The position numbers and the translations under genes are program-made. DNA of 64,000 nt from Talpa occidentalis (lineage: Eukaryota > Chordata > Mammalia > Eulipotyphla > Talpidae): assembly GCF_014898055.3 (NCBI RefSeq), contig NW_023601104.1:79901106-79965105 (forward strand), read 5' to 3'. The notes under the pieces are model-generated. The model was not told the origin of the DNA and searched no databases. It saw nothing but the letters and a program-made list of their open reading frames with translations. Below, in pieces: positions 55,125 through 64,000 of the stretch (position 1 is the first letter of the stretch; each line of letters opens with the position of its first letter).

Positions 55125-55315
55125 AATAACATTTGCTGTGCACTGATTTGGCCAAGCCCTGTGCTAAATGTATTATTTCCCTCTCTTGCCTTTTTTGTAA
55201 GGTTAACATATTATCCTTAGTGGAAGCTGGGGCACTGAGGGATTTAGTGACTTGCCTAATTTAAGCGGTGGAACCTAAAATTCTAACTCAGAGAACCAAG
55301 TTTATAAGCATTACA
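55125..55315 (-). mobile_element. MIR, antisense
   Basis: TAACATTTGCTGTGCACTGA, AAGCCCTGTGCTAAATGTAT and TTTAGTGACTTGCCTAATTT cover most of MIR. Confidence 0.75.
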
Positions 55316-55730
55316 TTATAACTACCTTCTGTTACTTATTAGGATTTATTTTTAATTTAATTTGGGGGGAGTATAAAACAGATTAAAATTTGATCTTTAA
55401 AGAGATACTTCTTACTCAAAGATTTTTAATTAAAGTAAGATCATATAGATGTAGTAACAGACTATCTCCCACACAAGGAGCTGGGTGTCTGTAAAAGTTT
55501 TCTTACTTTGATATGCTTCCTAGTTAGAGACTTTCTCATTTTGTATATGAGACTGACCTATGAAGAAGAGACATGCTCACTGTCCAACATGTAGTTGATA
55601 ATGATGCTTTCTTTGAAAGAAGTGGCTGGAAGCAGCCCTAAGCCCATTTCTGTTCCATGCTGTATCTCCAGGAGTTGGTGTTTTGAATTTGTCTTTTACA
55701 AAATTGTCTCCAGAGCAAAACTTGATTTTA
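55316..55730. other. No gene seen
   Basis: AT-rich unassigned sequence. Confidence 0.45.
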
Positions 55731-55970
55731 TTTTTTTTTTTAAGATTTATTTATTTATGGGGTATAAGTCAGGGGCGGGGGTGAGAGGATTCAACAGAGA
55801 CAGAGTGGGGAACAGAGCAGGCAGATCAACTGAAATACACTGCTGAGGGGAGCAGCGGGTGAGGCAGGAGAGGTCTGCTGCGCCATGTGGGTAGCTCCCT
55901 CGCCTGGGATCGAACTCGTGCTGCAGTAGCTGTGGACAGCTTCATAGATTGCGGCTTAACCCCTTGCGCA
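55731..55970 (-). mobile_element. Vic-1-like SINE, reverse, head truncated
   Basis: Minus-strand copy with its tail from 55731. The head stops at GCGCAAGGGGTTAAG and lacks the first 15-17 bases (GGGCCTCCCTGGTG). No convincing target duplication is seen. Confidence 0.9.
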
Positions 55971-56039
55971 TGAACACAGAACAAAAATACAGTAACATAT
56001 TCACAGAACATATTTATATCTTTCTCAGAAAAGGGCCTA

Positions 56040-56132
56040 TTCAAATATTGATTGTACCCAGGATCGTCTAGGCATCATGAATAGAGCAGCTAGATGGATC
56101 TATGCCTTCGTGGAGCTTACATTCTTTTGAGA
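56040..56132 (-). mobile_element. L2-like fragment
   Basis: CCTTCGTGGAGCTTACATTC is a typical antisense L2 word. Confidence 0.45.
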
Positions 56133-57033
56133 AAATAACAGTGAATGGGGGTGAGGGAGGAAGGCAGGTTGGTTTGTTTTGCTTGCTGGTTTTCACAAAT
56201 TAGCCTAAATTCCTTCACTCCCTATATAGTCAGATGTATCTCCATGGATGGAAGTAATCAGAGAATTCTCCTCAAGAACTTTTTAATCCCAAACAGGGGT
56301 TACCTCCTGAACTATCTCACAGGAAAGCAATCTTGTCTTACCTCTGCCCCACAGTCCAGTGCTACATTGACGATTATCTACCTCACTAATCAGCTCCAAC
56401 AACCAGAACATATTTTTACTGTTTGTGGGTGGGTTTACACTTTATTAAATGTTATACGGGATTATTATAAAAGCTTGACTATCTATCAGCAAACAATCTC
56501 TCATTCTTTTTACATTTAAAATTTTGCTATTACTTTTTTTTAACGTTATCTTTTACAAATGACTGTATAAGTAGAGAATAGAAGGAAAATTCTAACACTA
56601 TATTTAAATTTGAAAATGTTACCATTGGAACATAATAAGCCATGACTGTATATCATCAGGAAAACATTTTCAATTTCAGCATACAGTGTGTCTATTTAGT
56701 GTCCCATCATTTAAAGTAATTATAACCAGACTAAACATCCCACTTGTGTACCTGTTTGCAGTGTTCATCAATATATGTAGTTAATGGTCTAAAGTATAAT
56801 ATTCCCAAACAACATCACTAGCCTTGTACATTTTGTTTGTTTTTTAAAATGCTTTCCTTTGTGAGGTAGAGGACATATCTTGCTCTCTGTTCACAGGCTT
56901 GTGCTTGTTTTGCTAGTAGCTGTGGTGATGGATTTGCACTCTTCCCTCTCTGGCCTGGTCCACCCTTGTGACCAAGGTCATGAATATGCAACACAGCAAG
57001 CTGGGGTCAGGGATAGAGAACAGATCAAAATAA
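56133..57033. other. No gene seen
   Basis: AT-rich to about 56860. The part 56870-57033 may be the body of the tRNA-derived relic that follows. Confidence 0.4.
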
Positions 57034-57105
57034 TGGCCATTAATGAGACTGGACCCATGACTTGGGCCTGATTAGCTCTGTGCTTTAACCAACTGAGCTC
57101 TAAGT
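57034..57105 (-). repeat. tRNA-Ile(AAT)-like relic
   Basis: Read on the minus strand the sequence follows a tRNA-Ile gene: GAGCTCAGTTGGTTAAAGC (A box and D arm), GAGCTAATCAGGCC (anticodon region), GGGTCCAGTCT (decayed B box) and a final ATGGCC. Pairing in the acceptor and T arms is lost, so it is not a working tRNA gene. It may be the head of an old tRNA-derived SINE whose body is 56870-57033. Confidence 0.6.
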
Positions 57106-57649
57106 CACAGGCAGCCAATGGTTATACAGACTTAGGGTCCTAGAATGTGAACTCAAATTCAAAATGCCCAATGCAATAAGATCATAGATTTTGTGCCTTG
57201 TTTACAACTAAATTCAAGCTTTTTTTTTTAATGCAGCTGTTATAAGCCATGGATTCTCCAAGACATTAGCCTAGAAATTTTTCAGTCACCTTCTTCCCCA
57301 TTAATCCAAAAGTCAAGTGCAGACATTACTTTAACCAACACCCAAATGATAGTCAGCAGCTTCTCATTTCTAACACGTGTTAGGCTGAGGGACAAAACAG
57401 AGTGCAGGTCTGCAAGAATTGGCATTTAGCAACTTAAAATGACGGAACAGCTGTTCAGTTGAGGGCTATGTGGCCACAGTGGTAAGATGAAATGTTTTGG
57501 GAGTTAGTGTGCCTAAGAGCAGAGCCAGAGATTGGCTGATTATGGATTATACCAAAGAATGAGCCTCACCAATTCCAACAGAGTTAGGATTTGGTTTGAT
57601 TACTGTGTGGAATGGTTTTAAATCATAATAAATAGCCTTTGTGCTGCCT
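57106..57649. other. No gene seen
   Basis: Unassigned sequence. Confidence 0.45.
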
Positions 57650-57885
57650 TCTGGAGACATACTATCCAATACAGCCACTTGTAACTACTTAAATAAAATG
57701 TAATAAAATTTAGCTGCTTAGTTTTACTGGCCACATTTCAAGTATTTAGGAAATGTTACCATTGGAACATAATATAAATGTCCATAACATAAATGTTCAT
57801 AATATAAATGTCCATAATATAAAATGTCCTTAGCATAGAACGGTCCCATCATCCCAAGAATTACACTGGACAGTGTGATTCTAGA
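57650..57885 (-). mobile_element. MER5A-like DNA transposon remnant with internal tandem repeat
   Basis: Both ends resemble the hAT-type MER5A terminal repeats (CTATCCAATACAGCCAC at one end, TTACACTGGACAGTG at the other), and CTGGCCACATTTCAAGT is the known interior. The middle carries foreign sequence and a 15-base tandem array. Orientation is tentative. Confidence 0.65.
57768..57828. repeat. Tandem array, four units of about 15 bp
   Basis: Four successive units of CATAATATAAATGTC type (57768, 57783, 57798, 57813) differ by one or two bases. They lie inside the MER5A remnant. Confidence 0.85.
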
Positions 57886-58059
57886 GACTAAAAAAAGGAA
57901 AGAAGCATCTGTGTTTGCCTGGATCAAGGTTGAGGACCCCACAATTTTTAATATTATGTAAATCCATGGTTCTTTGTTCATCCCAGGGAGTTTACCCCCT
58001 TCTGATGCATCCAGCACATGCCACCACGTTAGTTTTATTGTTTCACTTTTCTGCTCCAA

Positions 58060-58535
58060 AGCCTATAATGTCTCCCTAGTGCTGTAGGAATAACATGTTA
58101 AATCCTTTCGTCTAGTGTTCTACAGCTCGTTGATCTGCTGTTTTCAGCATTCCTTTCACTATTCTACAAATACAAATTCTCTCCTTCAGACAAATTTCTT
58201 TACACTTTGTTCCTGACTACATGCTGTGCCCTCCCAAATCACTGCCTTTTCCATTCATTCCCAATGTCCTGATGCTTGTCCATAGCCTCATCACCTATCT
58301 AAATTCTACAGCTGCTTCTTGTCCTGTTTAAATTCCACATCTTTCAAACTTGCTTACTTGTCATAGCTTCAAATGAACTTCCTTTCTCCTGAATCCTTAC
58401 ATCTGTCACCGATTTCTGTCTTCTACTGTCTTTCATGTATTTATTGCCTCAACCAACAATAGCAGAAAGTGTCAACTTATATTTTTAGAACTGAGCCTGG
58501 TACCTGACTCAATAAATACTGGTAATTTAGTTAAT
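58060..58535 (+). mobile_element. L2 3' region
   Basis: Words from CCTATAATGTCTCCCTAG to CCTGGTACCTGACTCAATAA follow L2, strongly diverged. Confidence 0.55.
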
Positions 58536-59194
58536 GTTGAATTCAATTCTCTCCCAGAACCTGAGAGACATTAGACATGAATTTTCCAAAGTAGAGAGAA
58601 AAAGAAAAGGAAATGCTTTGCTTTAATGCTGAACTACAATCTGAAACCGGTTTCCCTAGACTTAGAAGCTAGCCATCCCTCATCAGGAACATGGTGCACT
58701 TCTCCTGCTCTCATCCCTAACATGTACCCTCCTAAGACCCTGTGCCAAGTGTACCTGGCTGATCCCTCTTCAGCAATTCCCTCCCCACTTCACATCACTG
58801 CATCTATTCCTGCTCCTTGTATTGGAGAAAATGTGGCCAAAGGCAACTTGTCTTAAACAGAAAATTAGGACTCTCTCTAAGTCCAGAGAAAATTCTGCTT
58901 GAGTTTTAGTCATTGTAGGTACAGACTCTGAGACACTGGCTGATAAACCAACTCTAGGCATCTCAGCGGTATGGTTGGGTCACTGAAAAGATTTGCCTTC
59001 AGGAGAGTTTTCAAGTTTACAAGTGAGTATTGGGGCACCCCTCCCTTCTCACATTCTTCTCCATAAATCAGGAGGATAGACAGAAATTGTGCCATTGTTC
59101 AATGAAAGGCTTTGTTATTTTTATTGTTTTGACAAAGAAAACAGTTGTTTCCCAAGAAGAGGACAATATTATGAAATGTTACTTGCTAAGTATA
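58536..59194. other. No gene seen
   Basis: Unassigned sequence. Confidence 0.45.
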
Positions 59195-59360
59195 ATGGCT
59201 GTTTCCTTGGCCACTTAACCACACCAGACTCAGTTTTCTCTTTTGTAAAACGGCCATAATAATAACACACCTCCAGGGCTTGTGTGAGGGTTACATGAGG
59301 AAAAAAAAAGTCAAATTAGTTTATAGCATCAAGTCCTAAAATGCAAGGTATGGTTGCTTC
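59195..59360 (+). mobile_element. MIR
   Basis: CTCAGTTTTCTCTTTTGTAA and TGTGTGAGGGTTACATGAG match the MIR core and 3' part. Confidence 0.72.
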
Positions 59361-59437
59361 CAGTATTAAAAACATCAGTCTGCTAAATATAGCAAAGATC
59401 AGGTCAGAAGTTAGTTCAAAACCAGTTAGGTAAGGAA

Positions 59438-59636
59438 GGGCCTCCCTGGTGGCGCAAGAGGTTAAGCACAGCACTATGAAGAAACCTGCAGCCTCTGCAG
59501 CATGAGTTCAATCCTCCCTGGCCAGCCAGGGAGCATCCCACATGGCGCAGCAGACCTCTCCTGTCTTGCCTGCTGCTCCCCTCAGCAGTGTATTTCAGTC
59601 AGTCTGCCTGTTCTGCTCCCCACTCTGTCTCCGGTG

Positions 59637-59715
<79 letters not shown>

Positions 59716-59800
59716 ACATACCCCCTCCCTGTACCTCTGGTCTGTACACCAGCTCTTGTATGCATAAATAAATAAATCTTAAAAAAAAAAAAAAAAAAAA
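59438..59800 (+). mobile_element. Vic-1-like SINE with internal microsatellite
   Basis: Full-length copy enlarged by a CT/CA dinucleotide array after GAATCCTCT. The 3' A tail is 20 bases. The duplication ACCAGTTAGG lies at 59421-59430 and 59802-59811. Confidence 0.92.
59641..59718. repeat. (CT)n(CA)n compound microsatellite
   Basis: Fourteen CT units run into about 20 CA units with one interruption, inside the SINE at 59438. Confidence 0.97.
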
Positions 59801-59811
59801 GACCAGTTAGG

Positions 59812-61014
59812 GAATCTGAGGCTAGCAGCTTAGTCTTGGGAAGATGCCAGAAGGTCTCTCATTGTGTGGTGCCCCCAATAGGCTGTTGGGGGGTGGGGAG
59901 GGCAACAAGCCCTAGGCAGCCTCCTTCCTAGGCCATTCCTTTGGAATGCTGCTGAGTCATCACCATCTTCTAGTGCAGCCTAAGTGATTTTGTGACTCAG
60001 ACTGATGGATAGTTTCATGTTTCACTGCTCTAGCTCTTCCCCACCACATAAAATTTCAGATTTGCACCTGTTACACACAGTTTAAAACCTATGAAATGAC
60101 CTCGAAACTCAAGAGCGACAAAATATATGCACCATATTTTAAACAGCCTATTAACACAGAGAATCTAATAGAGGCATGTTTGATCTGCAATCCTAGAGAA
60201 AGGTGGAGGGCTGATAAGAGCTACTCGGTGCTCTATACCTGCGGGGAAGTGAGGTTTAGGCTCCTCTAAGGATTGAATGTGCATCTGATATTGTACTTTT
60301 ATGTGGTGATGCCATAGGCTACCACCAAGTCATTCTAATTTTCTAAACTCATTTTGCTTGTGAACATTTGCTAGACAGCTAGTTAAGTTAGGAGGCAGGC
60401 ACTGCTGGCGTCATGGAACAAGTTCTCCTTTCTGTGAAAGCACCGGGCTCTAAATAAATCCAGTCATAGCTGTTGTCATCAGTTGAGGAAGAAAACCAAA
60501 TTTTCAGGAACCAGCCTAAAAGTTGCACAATGAGAAATGAAGATACAGTCATCATTATTCTCTATTCATACTTTTGCCATGCCCTAAACATATTTTAGAA
60601 GGTTACAATTGTATAACTACCTCCCTTTTTCACTTGTTTGTTACCCATCTCAAAACATTCGCTTTTCTGGGACTAAGAAAGCCTGAAGAAGACAGAAGTA
60701 AAGAAACTAGGATAAGACTTAACAACAGCAAAGTGTCAGCAATTTAAATGAAGGTCAAAGATTTTAAACGAGCTGTATAGATAAGGCCTAGCACAGAGAA
60801 TAACTCAGGACAGCCAGTCCCTACATGGAATAACAAAGTCCAAAGCAAAGTCATCTCAAGATTTTCCAGTCCCTTGGAGCACTCACTTGGAAGCCTAGTA
60901 GACAATAACATTCCTCAGCTCCCCTTATGGCAGTTAAGCTTTGATTCAAATACTTTCAAAGGTCAAAGGAAAGATCCCTTTAGTAATGATCGAAAGCTGC
61001 GGGCTCCATCCAGG
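59812..61014. other. No gene seen
   Basis: Unassigned AT-rich sequence of 1.2 kb. Confidence 0.45.
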
Positions 61015-61110
61015 ACTAGTCGCTTCTCAGAACTTAGTTTTCTTATCAGTAAATTGGAAAAAGGGGACCAGATGGACTGGTTGCTCCCAGATTTAGAATT
61101 TTATGATTCT
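61015..61110 (+). mobile_element. MIR/CORE-SINE-like fragment
   Basis: TTTTCTTATCAGTAAATTGG and ATTTTATGATTCTAAATA resemble a mammal-wide SINE core. Confidence 0.5.
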
Positions 61111-61262
61111 AAATATTCTACTTATGAATTTTGGAGGAACTTGTGCAGAATTCCTCAGTAATTAGGAGACCCCTGGAGATGTGGCTATAAATAGAGCTAA
61201 GGTCATAGGCGACTTGTAACTCAAGAATGACATCTTTTCATAAACAGTAAGAATTAAGATCA

Positions 61263-61522
61263 GGGCCTCCCCTGGTGGCACAGTGGTTAAGCGCTAGGCT
61301 GCGAGGCTGCCCGGAGGCTGTGCAGCACTGGTTCGATCCCCAGCCACCGCGAGGGTCCCCCATGGCACGCAGACCTCTCCTGCTGCCCGCTGCTCCCCTC
61401 AGCAGTATACTTCATCAGTCTGCCTGTTCTGTTCCCTGCTCTGGCTCTGGTGAATTCTCTCACCCTCCCACGCTTCTGACTGCATCCAGTGTTTGTATAA
61501 ATAAATAAATTAATAAAAAAAA
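61263..61522 (+). mobile_element. Vic-1-like SINE, GCTGGG-type subfamily
   Basis: Slightly diverged copy flanked by AGAATTAAGATCA and AGAATTAAAATCA. A few bases are deleted in the head. Confidence 0.92.
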
Positions 61523-61535
61523 AGAATTAAAATCA

Positions 61536-62074
61536 TTATAGAACTCCTACTTTTGGAACGATACTCTGTGAAAACACCTAAGGTAGGCTAGACCGTGCTT
61601 ACTCAAACTGACTGATCAATCCTGACATTTTATTTCAAAAATTACCCCAAAAGAGAAAAACCTTGGTTAGAGGACATTATCTCTTTACAAAGACCAGAAA
61701 AGCATAAATAGAAGGGAAAAGTGAGCAATTTTGAGTGAGTCAGATTTTTAATCATTTTCTTCTAAGTCTTTATATTCTTCAAAGAATATAATAGAATACA
61801 AAGGAAAACTGGGTAAGCCCTGATATTTAAGATGTTTTTAATGTCCTGTAATGACAATTCCTTAATTTAAAACAAAAAGTGGGGACAATTCAAATGGAGA
61901 AAAATCACGGTGTTGAAAAAAGAACATTTACTTTATATTGTAGTCTCTCATTTATTGTTTTAAATTTTTTGTTTGTTTTTACATTATAGACTCAAATATT
62001 GGTTGATTGATTTTCTTGGAACTCAAAAGACACTTTCATGTCCAGGTTCTTCTACCACTGTCTTATTTATTACT
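61536..62074. other. No gene seen
   Basis: AT-rich unassigned sequence. Confidence 0.45.
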
Positions 62075-62290
62075 GCTCCTTCATTCCTTCAATAAATCTT
62101 TATTGCACTCTGGGATGTAAAATGAAATTTACTAGGTACTGAAACCCTAAGGATGAACTGGAGAAGCCCTGTCCTTATAGATTTCACAATTAACTGGGCA
62201 AATTTATTGACCATCAAAAAGCAGCAGGTACATTAAAGAACTGAAGTAATACATCCAGAGGAATGCTTTGAGGCACACAGATTCACTCTC
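62075..62290 (-). mobile_element. L2-like fragment, antisense
   Basis: CATTCCTTCAATAAATCTTT and AGCCCTGTCCTTATAGATTT follow an antisense L2 3' end. Confidence 0.6.
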
Positions 62291-62489
62291 AGATAAACCT
62301 GTAATAGAATTTAGAATTTATACTAAACCTAAATTTGTAAATGGAGATTCTACCTCGAGAAATATTCAAAAATCAAATGTGAAAATAAATGTAAAAGTCA
62401 TTTTAAAATATAAAACAGAGTAAGTAGAAGCAGGTAAACCTAAATATAATGGCACAATTAAATTAGGATCCAAACTTCTTCAAGCATAA

Positions 62490-62610
62490 TCAAATACTCC
62501 AGCCAGAGGCCATCTGGAAATCATCTCATCTAATCTCATTCTACAGAATAGAAGAGCAAGATCCCAGGAACAAAGGGACTTACCCAGGAATTCCCAGTTA
62601 GTTGCACAGT
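62490..62610 (-). mobile_element. MIR remnant, antisense
   Basis: GGGACTTACCCAGGAATTCC fits antisense MIR. Confidence 0.45.
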
Positions 62611-63369
62611 CTGATCTCTCTTCTCACGTCATGATCTGACTTGATATAAAGAAGTCAGGTACCTATTTCCTATACAACACACCTTGCAAAAGAAGTGTTT
62701 TGTGTCTTTGGGCAGGAAATTTTCTGGTGAGATGCTCATTTGGAATTTCAGATGTCGGCTCACTTGGCAGTCATCTTCAGGGATGACTACCTGCCGCCTA
62801 CAGAAAGAAAACCACAGCTTTTCTCCTTTTTGAACAAGGCTCAGAGTAATAAGAACAGTAATAAGCAGCAACTTGGCAACTATAGCCTTAGATCAAAGAA
62901 CCACCTTCACATAGGTAGTGTAGTGCACACCACAGCGGCTGTCAAATCTTTGAAAAGACCACTAATCGCATATTCTTAGAAACAGGATGTGAATACCCAC
63001 TAGTTCAGTTACAAAAATCATTAGATCACCCACGCCCTATAGTGCCAAAATCAGATAGAGGATGCTCAATAAAATGGCAGTTCTAAGGAACCCCTAAGAT
63101 GTCATTCTCTTAGTTAAGTTCACTAGTTGTGAGGCTCCCCTGGCACATTTCTTCTCTTTTTCTGTAGGGCGCTGATGGAAAATTACGTTGAGAAAAGGGC
63201 CTCCTTTAGTTCCTTCATCTTCGGTTACACGATCAAGTTCCCCAAACGCTTGAGCCACCTCCCCACACCAACGTCGGCTTCAGAAGATGGGGTGCCACTA
63301 GAGACTGGGGGAGACAAGACAACCTAGGCTGTACCGTGCTCTGCTAGCAACTGCTGAGCCTGGAAGGCG
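62611..63369. other. No gene seen
   Basis: Unassigned sequence leading into the right-edge CpG block. Confidence 0.45.
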
Positions 63370-64000
63370 TGCCCACCCACCTCCCCGGGTCTCAGCTCTG
63401 GCGCGCGACCAGGAGGGCTTAGCGGGAGCAGATCGGCCCATTTGAGAGCTTATTTCATCAACCGGCCTCGCCCCTAGGGGAGCAACGCGGGCCCGGCCAC
63501 AGAGCAGGGCTCAGAAGATCCTCCTGGGCCCACGCAGGAGCTGAGCAGCGGGGTTCGCTCCGCGGCCCCCAGATCGCCGTGCGGAGCGCCCGGGGCTGCT
63601 GGGGAGGTGTGGGGGGGCGGCTCCCTTCCGCTCGCGCGGGGCGCACAGCCCGCAGGCAGAAGGCGGCGAGCCTCTCCGCCGGGGGAGAAGGAAACCGCAG
63701 GGGGAAAGGGAAATGGGCCTTCAGAAGCGAGTGCCCGCGAGGGTGTTCGCCCGTAAACAGGAAGGGTCGGCTCTGAGGCGGCTACAGTTGGGGTTTCGCG
63801 ATCAGGGGAGGCTTTACTTCCCCGGCGGCCACTGCTTTCACCCAGCCGGCCCGGGACTGCCAGGGGCGCCGCCTCCACGAGCCCGGGGCAGGGCGCGGGC
63901 GTGAGAGCGCGCCCCCGGAGGGGAGCCGAGGCGGTGGGGTGGGGGGCGGCCAGGGCGAAGGAATTTGGGTTGTTCTCAAGGAAACAAGCCGTCCCGGGTG
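63370..64000. promoter_or_regulatory. CpG-rich block at right edge
   Basis: CpG density and GC content rise sharply from about 63370 and stay high to the end of the window. This is about 11.5 kb upstream of the CALM1 start. No splice-defined exon or TATA box is recognised. It may be the promoter of an upstream gene, a noncoding RNA or an alternative CALM1 promoter. Confidence 0.55.

Noticed and set aside
57034..57105. Functional tRNA-Ile gene
   Set aside because: The B box is damaged and the acceptor and T stems do not pair, so only a relic is supported.

Overview
This is a mammalian nuclear-genome window with one confidently identified protein-coding gene, calmodulin 1 (CALM1), on the minus strand. 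Its six coding exons lie between 44850 and 51635. Together they encode the full 149-residue calmodulin (450 coding bases including the stop). The paralogue call rests on the 3' UTR just after the stop, which resembles the CALM1 3' UTR as I remember it, not CALM2 or CALM3. At least 17 copies of a tRNA-headed SINE of about 270 bp (head GGGCCTCCCTGGTGGCGCA, tail with TAAATAAATAAATCTTTAAA) are scattered through the window. They match my memory of the camelid Vic-1 family, so the source is most likely a camel, llama or alpaca; this is inference from memory, not a database match.

Layout. Positions 1-41334 are downstream of CALM1 and hold no convincing functional gene. They contain lineage-specific SINEs (many with clear target-site duplications), older MIR and L2 remnants, L1 3' ends, LTR fragments, microsatellites, a CpG-rich block at about 11880-12680, and a decayed CBX3 (HP1-gamma) processed pseudogene at 37735-38842 that is itself split by a SINE. 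Positions 41335 to about 51840 are CALM1: a 3.5 kb 3' UTR with two poly(A) signals, five introns with GT-AG borders, and a CpG-island promoter with a TATA box. Positions 52330-63370 are AT-rich upstream DNA with more SINEs, an L1 remnant, a MER5A-like DNA transposon and a tRNA-Ile-like relic. A second CpG-rich block starts near 63370 and runs off the right edge.

In human the flanking genes should be NRDE2 on the upstream (right) side and TTC7B on the downstream (left) side, from memory; I saw no exons of either. The long open frames in the GC-rich promoter region are artefacts of composition. I found no new multigene system. The most interesting observations concern mobile-element history, a splice acceptor with G at -3, two CpG-rich blocks without an assigned gene, and small palindromic or repeated sequences.
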